From: Stenotrophomonas panacihumi
Lineage (GTDB): Bacteria; Pseudomonadota; Gammaproteobacteria; Xanthomonadales; Xanthomonadaceae
Direction of reading: 5' to 3'
Assembly: GCF_001431645.1 (NCBI RefSeq)
Contig: NZ_LLXU01000067.1
Span: 1-64,000 of the forward strand
Length of the DNA: 64,000 nt
Part shown: positions 52,776 through 61,291 of the stretch, in pieces
How positions within the stretch are numbered: position 1 is the stretch's first letter
How the letters are laid out: every line of letters starts with the position of its first letter
Made by a program: the position numbers and the translations under genes
Notes under the pieces: generated by a model
Seen by the model: only the letters and a program-made list of their open reading frames with translations
Told to the model about the DNA's origin: nothing
The model's database searches: none

Positions 52776-53432
52776 ATGGGCCACTGGACCACGCTCGATA
52801 CCCCGCACGGCCAGGTCACCGCCTGGCACGCCAAGCCGGCTGGCCAGCCGCGCGGCGGCCTGGTGGTGATCCAGGAGATCTTCGGCGTCAACGAGCACAT
52901 GCGGCAGGTCGGCGAGGATTTCGCCAGCGCCGGCTACGAGGTGCTGGTGCCGGCGTTCTTCGACCCGGTGGAAAAGGATGCCCAGCTGCCGTACGACCAA
53001 GCCGGCACCCAGCGCGGCCTGGAGATGGTCAAGGCGTTGGGCATGGACCGCGCGGTGGACATCGTCCAGGCGGCCGCCACGGCGCTGGCGCCGGCCGGCA
53101 AGGTCGGGACCGTCGGCTACTGCTGGGGCGGCAGCGTCGCGCTGCTCTCGGCGATCCGCCTGGGCCTGCCGTCGGTCAGCTACTACGGCGCGCGCAACGT
53201 GCAGTTCCTGGACGAGCCGCTCAAGGCGCCGGTGATTTTCCACTTCGGCGAGCAGGACAAGAGCATCCCGCCGGAAGCCGTGCAGGCGCACCGCGAGAAG
53301 CTGCCGCAGTCGCCGGTGTACGTGTACCCGGCCGACCACGCGTTCAATCGCGACGTCGGCCCGCACTACGCGCCGGAGAGCGCGAAGCTGGCGCGCGAGC
53401 GCACGCTGGCCTTCTTCGCCGACAACCTGTGA
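52776..53432 (+). CDS. Dienelactone hydrolase family protein
   Basis: This 218-residue alpha/beta hydrolase has a cysteine nucleophile. The triad is visible as Cys116 (VGYCWGGS), Asp161 (FGEQDKSIP) and His188 (PADHAFNRD), with the conserved Glu34 in VIQEIFGVN that activates the cysteine in the family. Carboxymethylenebutenolidase is the type activity, but with no aromatic-degradation genes nearby the natural substrate is open. Start ATG 52776 with GAGGA 7-8 bases upstream; CATAAT (52736-52741) may be the -10. The stop overlaps the GTG of the HIT gene. Confidence 0.88.
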   Translation: MGHWTTLDTPHGQVTAWHAKPAGQPRGGLVVIQEIFGVNEHMRQVGEDFASAGYEVLVPAFFDPVEKDAQLPYDQAGTQRGLEMVKALGMDRAVDIVQAAATALAPAGKVGTVGYCWGGSVALLSAIRLGLPSVSYYGARNVQFLDEPLKAPVIFHFGEQDKSIPPEAVQAHREKLPQSPVYVYPADHAFNRDVGPHYAPESAKLARERTLAFFADNL

Positions 53433-53836
53433 GCGGCTTCGCGCTCGACCCGCGGCTGGCCGCCGACAGCGTGTTCGTCGCCGACGGGCCGCTCTCGCAA
53501 GTGCGCCTGATGGACGACGCACGCTTCCCTTGGCTGGTGCTGGTGCCGCGCGTGGACGGCGCCAGCGAGTGGATCGACCTGGACGGTGGCCAGCAACGCC
53601 TGCTGCTGGCCGAGGTCAACCAGGTCTCGCGCCTGCTGCAGGCCGAACCCGGCGTGCGGAAGCTCAACCTCGGCGCGCTGGGCAACATCGTGCGGCAGCT
53701 GCACGTGCACCTGGTCGGCCGGCACGAGGGCGATGCCGCGTGGCCGGGCCCGGTGTGGGGCAGCGGGCGGGCGCAGCGGTTCGCGCCGGACGACCTGCAG
53801 CGGCGTGTCGAAGACTGGGCGCAACGGCTACGATAG
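53429..53836 (+). CDS. HIT-domain protein, Q-variant
   Basis: This 135-residue histidine-triad protein has FPWLVLVPRV at the start of the domain and the active-site segment QLHVHLVGRHEGD. The first His of the H-x-H-x-H motif is Gln here, while the second and third remain, a variant I recall in short proteobacterial HIT proteins that also carry the DAAWPGPVWG motif seen here. Hydrolysis or transfer on nucleotides such as Ap4A is likely but unproven. The start is a GTG at 53429 overlapping the hydrolase stop (GTGA). Confidence 0.85.
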   Translation: MSGFALDPRLAADSVFVADGPLSQVRLMDDARFPWLVLVPRVDGASEWIDLDGGQQRLLLAEVNQVSRLLQAEPGVRKLNLGALGNIVRQLHVHLVGRHEGDAAWPGPVWGSGRAQRFAPDDLQRRVEDWAQRLR

Positions 53837-53867
53837 GCGCCCGTCCAAGCCACCCGATCCCGACTGC

Positions 53868-54035
53868 ATGAAATCCCACGTCGTCGCCGCGCTGATCCTC
53901 ATCCTCGTCGGCCTGCTGTTCCTGGCCAACAACCTGGGCTGGACGCACCTGAGCATCGGGCGGCTGATCAGCACCTGGTGGCCGGCCCTGCTGGTGGCGG
54001 TCGGCATCGGCATGTTGTTCGGGCGCGGGAAGTAA
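53868..54035 (+). CDS. Small two-helix membrane protein (DUF5668/LiaF N-terminal-like)
   Basis: A 55-residue protein with two membrane helices (VAALILILVGLLFLANNLG and PALLVAVGIGMLFG) around the conserved NNLGW and WWPALL motifs, the pattern of the small LiaI/LiaF transmembrane family. Function unknown. It lies 31 bases after the HIT gene and is followed by a strong terminator. Start ATG 53868; no clear ribosome-binding site. Confidence 0.8.
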   Translation: MKSHVVAALILILVGLLFLANNLGWTHLSIGRLISTWWPALLVAVGIGMLFGRGK

Positions 54036-54042
54036 CCCGCGA

Positions 54043-54083
54043 TCAAACGAAAAACGGCGCCGAAGGGCGCCGTTTTCGTTTGC
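54043..54083. terminator. Bidirectional terminator between DUF5668-like gene and dcd
   Basis: A perfect stem ACGGCGCC/GGCGCCGT (54054-54061 with 54066-54073, loop GAAG) flanked by A-rich and T-rich arms (AAACGAAAA and TTTTCGTTT). It serves the plus-strand genes ending at 54035 and dcd ending at 54097. Confidence 0.88.
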
Positions 54084-54096
54084 ATGGCCGCGCGGC

Positions 54097-54666
54097 TCAG
54101 GTGCGCGGCAGGGTCACGCCGGTCTGGCCCTGGTACTTGCCGCCGCGGTCGCGGTAGCTGGTTTCGCACACTTCGTCGGACTGGAAGAACAGCATCTGCG
54201 CCACGCCTTCGTTGGCATAGATCCGCGCCGGCAGCGGCGTGGTGTTGCTGAACTCCAGGGTGACGTGGCCTTCCCACTCCGGCTCCAGCGGCGTCACGTT
54301 GACGATGATGCCGCAGCGCGCGTAAGTGCTCTTGCCCAGGCACACCACCAGGGTGTCGCGCGGGATGCGGAAGTATTCCACCGTGCGTGCCAGCGCGAAG
54401 CTGTTGGGCGGGATGATGCACACGTCCGATTCGATATCGACGAAGCTGCCGCTGTCGAAGTGCTTCGGGTCCACGATGGTCGAGTTGATGTTGGTGAACA
54501 CCTTGAACTCGCGCGAGCAACGCACGTCGTAGCCGTAGCTGGAGGTACCGAAGCTCACGATGCGCTGCCCGCTGGCGTCCTGCTTGACCTGCCCCGGCTC
54601 GAACGGCTCGATCATGCCGTGCTGTTCGGCCATGCGCTTGATCCAGCGGTCGCTCTTGATGCTCAT
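54097..54666 (-). CDS. dcd: dCTP deaminase
   Basis: Deaminates dCTP to dUTP in thymidylate synthesis. The 189-residue trimeric-dUTPase-fold protein has SSYGYDVRC, the [19 protein letters not shown] block, KSTYARCGI and the catalytic Glu in [16 protein letters not shown]. Start ATG 54666 with AGGA about 8 bases upstream. It is 90 bases past apbC and ends at the shared terminator. Confidence 0.97.
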   Translation of the reverse strand: MSIKSDRWIKRMAEQHGMIEPFEPGQVKQDASGQRIVSFGTSSYGYDVRCSREFKVFTNINSTIVDPKHFDSGSFVDIESDVCIIPPNSFALARTVEYFRIPRDTLVVCLGKSTYARCGIIVNVTPLEPEWEGHVTLEFSNTTPLPARIYANEGVAQMLFFQSDEVCETSYRDRGGKYQGQTGVTLPRT

Positions 54667-54756
54667 TCGGTGTTCCTGGGGATGGAGGGGGCGGTCTGCG
54701 CCGCCGCCAGAGTCTAAACATTGCGGCCGCAGGCGTCTGCGGCCACACGGAGGCAC

Positions 54757-55590
54757 TCAGCCGAACGCGATCGGGATGCTGGCGCGCGGGCGCTTGGCCA
54801 GTTCCTCGGCCAGGCGCGTGGCGGCGGCGGCGTAGGCCTGCGCGGCGGGCGAATCGGGCGCGGCGGCGACGATCGGCGTGCCGACATCGCCCTGTTCGCG
54901 GATGGCGATCTCCAGCGGCAGCGAGCCCAGCAACGGCACGCCGTACTGCGCCGCCATGCGCTGGCCGCCACCCTCGCCGAACAGGTGCTCGGCATGCCCG
55001 CAGTTCGAGCAGGTATGCACGGCCATGTTCTCGACGATGCCCAGCACCGGCACTTCCACCTTCTCGAACATCTTCAGCGCCTTGCGCGCGTCGAGCGTGG
55101 CGATCTCCTGCGGCGTGGTGACGATCACCGCGCCGGCCACCGGGATCTTCTGCGAGAGGGTCAGCTGGATGTCGCCGGTACCCGGCGGCAGGTCGACCAG
55201 CAGGTAGTCCAGGTCGTCCCACAGGGTGTCGTTGAACAGCTGGGTAAGCGCGGAGGTGGCCATCGGGCCGCGCCAGATCATCGGGGTGTCGGTGTCGATC
55301 AGCAGGCCGATGGACATCGCCTCCACGCCGAAGGCGCGCAGCGGCTCGATCGACTTGTTGTCCGGGCTGTCGGGCCGGCCGGCCAGGCCGAGCATGGCCG
55401 GCACGCTGGGGCCGTAGATGTCCGCGTCGAGCAGGCCGACGCGGGCGCCCTGGCGTTGCAGGGCCAGGGCGAGGTTCACCGCGGTGGTGGACTTGCCCAC
55501 CCCGCCCTTGCCCGAGGCAATGGCGATGACGTTGCGGATGCGGGAATGGGGGCTCAGGCCGCCCTGCGGCTTATGCGCTGGAATCTTCAT
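54757..55590 (-). CDS. apbC: Iron-sulfur cluster carrier ATPase, Mrp/ApbC/NBP35 type
   Basis: This deviant-Walker P-loop ATPase holds and transfers 4Fe-4S clusters. The protein of 277 residues has GKGGVGKST (27-35), the switch DADIYGPS, DLPPGTGD, and the cluster-binding CxxC in HTCSNCGH. The N-terminal DUF59 domain of some Mrp proteins is absent. I chose ATG 55590 (MKIPAHKPQGG); the frame is open to 55644. Its relation to the Fe-S-rich complex I in the window is only suggestive. Confidence 0.92.
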   Translation of the reverse strand: MKIPAHKPQGGLSPHSRIRNVIAIASGKGGVGKSTTAVNLALALQRQGARVGLLDADIYGPSVPAMLGLAGRPDSPDNKSIEPLRAFGVEAMSIGLLIDTDTPMIWRGPMATSALTQLFNDTLWDDLDYLLVDLPPGTGDIQLTLSQKIPVAGAVIVTTPQEIATLDARKALKMFEKVEVPVLGIVENMAVHTCSNCGHAEHLFGEGGGQRMAAQYGVPLLGSLPLEIAIREQGDVGTPIVAAAPDSPAAQAYAAAATRLAEELAKRPRASIPIAFG

Positions 55591-55648
55591 GTGCCTATTG
55601 TCCGCGAGCCGGGGCGGGCACTCCAACAACGTGTCGTGCGTCACCCTT

Positions 55649-55658
55649 AAAACGTTTT
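55649..55658. promoter_or_regulatory. AAAACGTTTT palindrome (possible LacI-type operator)
   Basis: A perfect 10-base palindrome with a central CG, the typical centre of LacI/GalR-family operators. It lies in the divergent gap between apbC (59 bases from its ATG) and the TonB receptor (about 190 bases from its ATG), upstream of the predicted receptor promoter. Confidence 0.35.
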
Positions 55659-55670
55659 CTCATCAATAAT

Positions 55671-55700
55671 TTGAGAATTGCATCACACTTTTTCGCTAAT
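55671..55700 (+). promoter_or_regulatory. Predicted promoter of the TonB receptor gene
   Basis: TTGAGA (55671-55676), 18-base spacer, GCTAAT (55695-55700), in an AT-rich segment that stands out from the surrounding DNA. It would give a leader of about 130 bases. Confidence 0.35.
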
Positions 55701-55839
55701 TTTCCGTTCACGAACTGATGAACCCCGTGTTAACGTCGGGTCAGGGGTGATGCCATTGACACGCGCCGGACATCTTTGTCTGGGCCCGTCGCCATTGCCC
55801 CAACCGAGTCAGCCACACAGCACAAGGGGATTCGCCAAG

Positions 55840-58638
55840 ATGTCGTCCAGCAAAGCTTCCCGCCTCAAACGGCACCGCCTGACCGCGGCCGTCTTCGCCG
55901 CCATCGTCCTGCCGGCCGCCGGCACCGCCCTGGCCCAGGACCCGCCGAAGGAACTCGACCGCGTCACCGTGACCGGCTCGCTGATTCCGCAGACCGAAAT
56001 CGAGACCGCCACCCCGGTGATGGTCATCAGCGCCGAGGACATCAAGGCGCGCGGCTTCACCTCCGTGGCCGACGTGCTGGCCAAGAGTTCCTTCGCCACC
56101 GGCGGCGTGCAGGGCGCGCAGACTTCCGCCTCGTTCACCCAGGGCGCCAAGACCGTCAGCCTGTTCGGCCTGCCGCCGGGTTACGTGAAGTACCTGATCG
56201 ACGGCCGCCCGATGTCGAACTACCCCGCGCTGTACAACGGCAGCGACACGTTCAACAACATCAGCGGCATTCCGGTCGACCTGGTCGACCGCATCGAAAT
56301 CCTGCCGGGCGGCCAGTCCTCGCTGTATGGCTCGGACGCCATCGCCGGCGTGATCAACGTCATCCTGAAGAAGAAGCTCGATGGCGGCGTGTTTACCATC
56401 CGTGGCGGCGGCTACTCCGAAGGTGGCGGCAGCAATTTCCGCGCGAGCTTCGCCGACGGCTGGACCTCGGCCGACGGCCGCGTCAGCGTCATTGGTGGCG
56501 TGCAGTACGAAGAGAAGAACGCGATCTGGGGTTACCAGCGTGACCTGACCAAGCAGTACAACCAGAATGGTCTCACCCCGCCGCTGGCAAGCCGCGACAC
56601 CCTGGTGGCCGGCTACTTCGACAGCTACCACTTCCTGGATCCCGCCAACTGCTCCAATCTCACCGGCCTGTTCGGCGGCACCACCGGCCTGCAGCAGCGC
56701 CCCGGTTTCGGTGACGAGTACTACTGCGGCTCGTTCTACACCCCGGGCTACCGCACCCTGGCGAACGATGAGAAGTCCACGCAGGGCTACCTGCACGGCA
56801 CCTTCGACATCAACGACAACCTGCAGCTGTACGGCGACGTGCTGTACAGCCACGAAGAGACCAAGTACCACGTCGGCTCCAACTACACCTGGTGGGGCAC
56901 GAGCGCGGACTTCGGCTATTTCTGGGACGACGCGCTGGGCGACCTCGTCAACCTGCAGAAGGCGTTCGCACCGGAAGAAGTCGGCTCGCGCGGCTTCCGC
57001 GACAACATGGGCAAGGACACCAGCGACTCGCTGCGCGTCACCTTCGGCGCGAAGGGAACGTTCGGTGCGTCCGCCTGGGATTACGACTTCGGCGCGACCT
57101 ACACTGAGTACAAGCTGAAAGAGAACAGCTTCGTCGTCTATGCCGATGCAGCCGACCAGTTCTTCACCGACCGCGTGCTGGGTCCGCAGCTGGGCCTTGA
57201 CCCGCTGTATGACACCTACCCGGTGTTCTCGCCGAACTATGCTGCGTTCTACCAGCCGCTGACGCCGGACGAATTCGCCAGTTTCACTGGCCGCATCACT
57301 TCGCACAGCAAGACCTCGGACAGCATGCTGCGCTTCCAGGTCACCAACGCGACCCTCTTCACACTGCCGGGTGGCGACGCCGGCCTGGCCGTGGTGGGTG
57401 AGCTGGGCAAGCAGAAGTGGAACTACGACCCGGCGCCGGAACTGCTCAACGGCGAGATCTGGGGCCTGACCTCGGTGGCCGGCGGCGGCGACCGTGACCG
57501 CTATGCGGTGACCTCCGAACTGCGCCTGCCGATCTTCAATCCGTTGACCGTCACTGTCTCTGGCCGCTACGACTCCTACGACGCCAGCGGCCGTACGATC
57601 GACAAGCCGACCTACAGCATCGGCCTGGAATACCGCCCGATCGACACCCTGCTGCTGCGCGGCAAGTACGGCACCGCGTTCCGTGCGCCGACCTTGTCCG
57701 ACCTGTACCAGGGCGAAAGCGGCTATTACTCCTCGGTCATCGACTACTACCAGTGCGCCCAGCGCGGCTACCTGCCGGGCAACACCGACGCCTGCCCGCG
57801 CGCGTATTCCGAGCGCCAGTTCTTCGGCACCCAGTCGGGCAACCTCGACCTGAAGCCGATCAACGCCGACGTGTGGAGCGCCGGCCTGGTCTGGTCGCCA
57901 ATCGACCGCATGAGCCTGACGGTGGACTACTTCAACTGGGACATCGACGACGAAGTCACCCAGCAGAGCGCCAACGCGCTGTCGTTGCAGGACTACTCCT
58001 GCCGCGCGGGCATCGACGACATCAACTCGCCGCTGTGCCAGCAGACGCTCTCGCAGGTGACCCGCAACGCGGCCGGCAACATCACCGAGATCTATACCCC
58101 GAAGATCAACATCTCCAACCAGAAGCTGGAAGCGGTCACCGCCGCGTTCAACTATGGCTATGACTTCGGCCGTTTCGGCGACCTGAGCCTGCGCACCAGC
58201 TTCACCGAGAACCTGCACCACACCTACCAGCAGTACGCCGAGGACGAGGTCATCGACCTGCTGACCAACGCCTACTGGAGCAGCGACCCCAAGCGCAAGG
58301 CCGATGGCTCGCTGACCTGGAGCCTGGCCGACTTCTCGGCCACCTGGTACGTCAACTGGTTCTCGGAGACGCCGAACTACGCGGCGACCAACAGCCCGCT
58401 CGGCTATGGCGCGGCGAACGCCCGCAAGCTTGGCTCCTATGCCACCAACAACGTCAGCGCAAGCTACAAGCTGTTCGAGGGCATGGAGGTTTCGCTGATG
58501 GTGAACAACGTGTTCAACCGCATGCCCCCGTACGACTTCTCGTACCTGGGCAGCTCCGGCGCACCGTACAACTCGTACAACTTCGACGTGTACGGCCGTG
58601 CGTACTATCTGGAACTGCGCTACGCCTTCGGCAAGTAA
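55840..58638 (+). CDS. TonB-dependent outer membrane receptor
   Basis: This 932-residue outer-membrane active transporter has a signal peptide at residues 1-32 (cleavage after TALA). A plug domain opens with LDRVTVTGSLIPQTEIETATPV and contains VDRIEILPGGQSSLYGSDA. The 22-strand barrel ends in YYLELRYAFGK with the C-terminal beta-signal. Six cysteines fall in three close sets in the extracellular part (AANCSN/YYCGS, YQCAQ/DACPR, YSCRA/PLCQQ), probably disulfides. The ETATPV-type plug is common in xanthomonad receptors for peptides or glycans; the ligand is unknown. Start ATG 55840 with AAGGGGA upstream. Has its own terminator. Confidence 0.93.
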   Translation: MSSSKASRLKRHRLTAAVFAAIVLPAAGTALAQDPPKELDRVTVTGSLIPQTEIETATPVMVISAEDIKARGFTSVADVLAKSSFATGGVQGAQTSASFTQGAKTVSLFGLPPGYVKYLIDGRPMSNYPALYNGSDTFNNISGIPVDLVDRIEILPGGQSSLYGSDAIAGVINVILKKKLDGGVFTIRGGGYSEGGGSNFRASFADGWTSADGRVSVIGGVQYEEKNAIWGYQRDLTKQYNQNGLTPPLASRDTLVAGYFDSYHFLDPANCSNLTGLFGGTTGLQQRPGFGDEYYCGSFYTPGYRTLANDEKSTQGYLHGTFDINDNLQLYGDVLYSHEETKYHVGSNYTWWGTSADFGYFWDDALGDLVNLQKAFAPEEVGSRGFRDNMGKDTSDSLRVTFGAKGTFGASAWDYDFGATYTEYKLKENSFVVYADAADQFFTDRVLGPQLGLDPLYDTYPVFSPNYAAFYQPLTPDEFASFTGRITSHSKTSDSMLRFQVTNATLFTLPGGDAGLAVVGELGKQKWNYDPAPELLNGEIWGLTSVAGGGDRDRYAVTSELRLPIFNPLTVTVSGRYDSYDASGRTIDKPTYSIGLEYRPIDTLLLRGKYGTAFRAPTLSDLYQGESGYYSSVIDYYQCAQRGYLPGNTDACPRAYSERQFFGTQSGNLDLKPINADVWSAGLVWSPIDRMSLTVDYFNWDIDDEVTQQSANALSLQDYSCRAGIDDINSPLCQQTLSQVTRNAAGNITEIYTPKINISNQKLEAVTAAFNYGYDFGRFGDLSLRTSFTENLHHTYQQYAEDEVIDLLTNAYWSSDPKRKADGSLTWSLADFSATWYVNWFSETPNYAATNSPLGYGAANARKLGSYATNNVSASYKLFEGMEVSLMVNNVFNRMPPYDFSYLGSSGAPYNSYNFDVYGRAYYLELRYAFGK

Positions 58639-58659
58639 TCACCTGCCACCGGCATGAAG

Positions 58660-58696
58660 AAGGCCCCGTTCCGCGAGGAACGGGGCCTTTCATTTG
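58660..58696 (+). terminator. Intrinsic terminator of the TonB receptor gene
   Basis: A 13-bp perfect stem (58660-58672 with 58677-58689, loop GCGA) followed by TCATTT, 21 bases past the receptor stop. The minus-strand side lacks a good T run. Confidence 0.82.
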
Positions 58697-58742
58697 TCCA
58701 TCGGCACAGCGGGCGGGCAATGCCAGGCGGCTCGATCCCGCA

Positions 58743-60302
58743 TTACGCCTCGACGCCGAGCAGCCTGGCCAATGGCAGCATCTGTTCGCCATAGCGGCGC
58801 CAGCGCCCGATATAGGCATTCGTCAGCGGCTGGCGTACCTGCACCAGGCTGGCCGTCGCCACCGGCGCCTCGTTGCGTTCGAACTGCAGGCAAGCCGCGT
58901 TCCAATCCAACCCGCAGAAGGCAAGCAGTTCGCGTGTCTTTGCTTCCTGCGCGGACACCAGCTCCTCGTATTCCAGCTCCAGGATGCGGCCGGGGAACAA
59001 CGCCTGCCAGTGCGCCATCAGCCGGTCGAACATCAGGTAGTAGCGACCCACGTCCATTAGGTCGAAGGAGTAGTCGTAGTTGGGCGAACTCAACGCGAAC
59101 AGCTGCCGGAAGTTGCCCAGGCAGGTGTCCATCGGGTTCCGGCGCAGGCAGATGATCTTTGCCCGTGGCAGGGCACGGGCGATGTGCCCGGCAAACAGGA
59201 AATTGTGCGGCAGCTTGTCGACGAAGCGCGGCAAGGCAGCGGTACCCGGTCGCGTGGATTCGATGTACTCGCGCCCCAGCCGCGCCCAGTCCAGCCCCTG
59301 CACCTGGCTGAGGGTGGCCGCGTCAACTACCCGTGGCGTGGTGGTTCCAGTCAGTCGCTTGAGCACCACGGCGAAATTCTGCAGCTCTCCCGCCGAATGC
59401 ACGTCAGGATGGCTGGAAAGAATCCTGTCCACCAGTGTCGTACCAGACCGCGGCATACCCAGGACGAAGATGGGCTCTTCGCTGTCATGGCCGGCCACGG
59501 GCAGGTCATCTGCGCGGAAACTTGCGGCAATTGCTTCGAACAACGCCTCGTCTTGCGCGGACTCATAGCCACGGGCGATCTTCTGCACGCGCTTGCCATC
59601 CGAATAACAGCGGAAAGCCTCGACGTAGTTGCCCAGGTCTTCCTGCTCCTTGGCCATCGCCAGGTTGAGATAGAGCTTGGCATCCGGATCCTCGCCACCT
59701 TCGGCCAGGGCGTTCCGCAGCAGATCCACGTCGTTGTCTCCAGGGGTACATCTGCGCAGCTGCGCCAGTGACGTATAGGCGCGCCAGTAACGTGGATCGA
59801 GGGCGACCGTCTCGCGATACTCCGCGCGTGCCTCATCGGACCGACCGAAATACAACAGGCAGGTGCCGAGGTTGTATCGCAACGAAGCGACCTTCGGCGC
59901 CAGCGCCACTGCCTGCTGATAGCACACCAGCGCCTTGGCGTGTTCGTTGGCGCGCGTATACACCACGCCGATCGTGTCCAGCGTCACCGGCTCGTTGCTG
60001 CCCAGCGCCATCGCCCGGTCGGCGAAGATCAGCGCCTCCCGGTTTTGCCGCACCTGCGTGAGCATCCGGGCCATCTGGGCGGCGTAATCGGCGCGCTCGG
60101 GATTGAGCAGCGTCGCCCGGTGCATGTGATTCAGCGCCGGCCGCAGCTGCTGCATTTCGAATGCCGCCACGCCGGCGACGAAATGCACGCCCGGATGCTC
60201 GCCTTCGCGCAACAGGGCCTGGGCGATGCCCCAGGCCTCGTTCCAGCGCCGCTGGTTCAGTGCGGCCACGGCCTGCCTGTATTTCTCGACCTGGGCATTC
60301 AT
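58743..60302 (-). CDS. TPR-repeat sulfotransferase family protein
   Basis: This 519-residue protein has about six TPRs in residues 1-260 (for example ALVCYQQAVALAPKVASLRYN). A PAPS-dependent sulfotransferase domain follows, with the 5'-phosphosulfate loop LGMPRSGTTLVDRI (281-294) and the 3'-phosphate site ICLRRNPMDTCLGNF (384-398). There is no signal peptide, so it should act in the cytoplasm. The substrate is unknown. Convergent with the TonB receptor; in my recollection TPR-sulfotransferases often neighbour such receptors in xanthomonads and sphingomonads, but a functional link is not shown. Start ATG 60302. Confidence 0.88.
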   Translation of the reverse strand: MNAQVEKYRQAVAALNQRRWNEAWGIAQALLREGEHPGVHFVAGVAAFEMQQLRPALNHMHRATLLNPERADYAAQMARMLTQVRQNREALIFADRAMALGSNEPVTLDTIGVVYTRANEHAKALVCYQQAVALAPKVASLRYNLGTCLLYFGRSDEARAEYRETVALDPRYWRAYTSLAQLRRCTPGDNDVDLLRNALAEGGEDPDAKLYLNLAMAKEQEDLGNYVEAFRCYSDGKRVQKIARGYESAQDEALFEAIAASFRADDLPVAGHDSEEPIFVLGMPRSGTTLVDRILSSHPDVHSAGELQNFAVVLKRLTGTTTPRVVDAATLSQVQGLDWARLGREYIESTRPGTAALPRFVDKLPHNFLFAGHIARALPRAKIICLRRNPMDTCLGNFRQLFALSSPNYDYSFDLMDVGRYYLMFDRLMAHWQALFPGRILELEYEELVSAQEAKTRELLAFCGLDWNAACLQFERNEAPVATASLVQVRQPLTNAYIGRWRRYGEQMLPLARLLGVEA

Positions 60303-60545
60303 GTGAGGGCGCGACTCCTGCGTCGTGGGTATGCACTCGATTATGCCAACGTGCGCACCCGCTTTGGCGCTGCCGCCTCAATGCCCCAGGACCCAGCGCG
60401 TCGCGCAACACGCCGCGGGCTGACGCCCCCTCGTCAGAGCTTGGCACGGAAATGGATTCGATAAATCCAATATCCGATGGCGATGAAAGCGATGAATCAT
60501 CTCCTCGACCCAGCATTTGCCAGGCACCTATCCAAGGAGCAAATG

Positions 60546-61291
60546 ATGAGATCACGAGCAAGCCTTGCAGTGCTGCTATCCGCATTTACGCTGCTGCCCT
60601 GGCGCGAAGGCGCAACGAGCAACCAGTTCGATCCCTTTTGCAGGGAAGCCAGCGTCGAGACACCAAGCGACATACGCAAGGAAGTCCACTGCATGCGTCG
60701 CGGTGGATCGCCTCCACCCGCATTTCGATGGAATCCGACACGTCCCTCCGCCGGTGCGCCGCACGCGCCCGGGACATCCCCTCAACGGCAGCAGCCAACC
60801 CGTTCGATCGCAATTCGGACGGAAAGATGGATTGCTGGAAGGACGCAGCGGGGCCGGCGGGAAGGCGCTCCACCACCCGTATATCTTCGGGCCCCTCCTC
60901 CTGGCGCTCGGGAAACTGGCATCACGGTATCGATTTGGTCTCCAACACCGGGAATTTCGGCTTGGGCCAGCCAGTACGGGCCATCGCGAACGGCGTAGTG
61001 GCAAAGGCAATGGCTAGCGTCGCGAATGGCAACTTCGTCCAGATAAATCATGCCGATGGCCGTGCCAGCAAGTATCTGCATCTGAAGGAGACCGTTGCCA
61101 AACCTGGCAACCACGTGAGCGCGGGCGACGTGATCGGCACGATGAACTGCACCGGACAGTGCGGCACGCCCCGCCGCCAGAACATCGTGCAGTCCACGCA
61201 TGTGCACATCGAACTGCAGACCTCTCCCCAAGCCGAGCGTGGCCACGGCACACGACTCGACCCCCTCACCTACCTGGGACAATGCCCATGA
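60546..61291 (+). pseudogene. M23-family metallopeptidase, apparently frameshifted
   Basis: The N-terminal and catalytic parts lie in different frames. ATG 60546 has AAGGAG 6 bases upstream and opens a signal-peptide-like MRSRASLAVLLSAFTLLP, with a natural-looking sequence to about 60700; this frame ends at 60998. From about 60780 the -1 frame reads a calcium-loop-like DRNSDGKMDCW (60806-60838), the M23 zinc motifs HHGID (H-x3-D, 60920-60934) and HVH (61199-61207), and ends at 61291. A one-base loss or a sequencing error near 60700-60790 would explain this. If intact it would be an exported cell-wall endopeptidase of about 248 residues. The stop overlaps the next ATG. Confidence 0.7.

Noticed and set aside
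60700..60800. Programmed -1 frameshift in the M23 gene
   Set aside because: No zero-frame X XXY YYZ heptamer with a following strong stem was found; mutation or sequence error is simpler.
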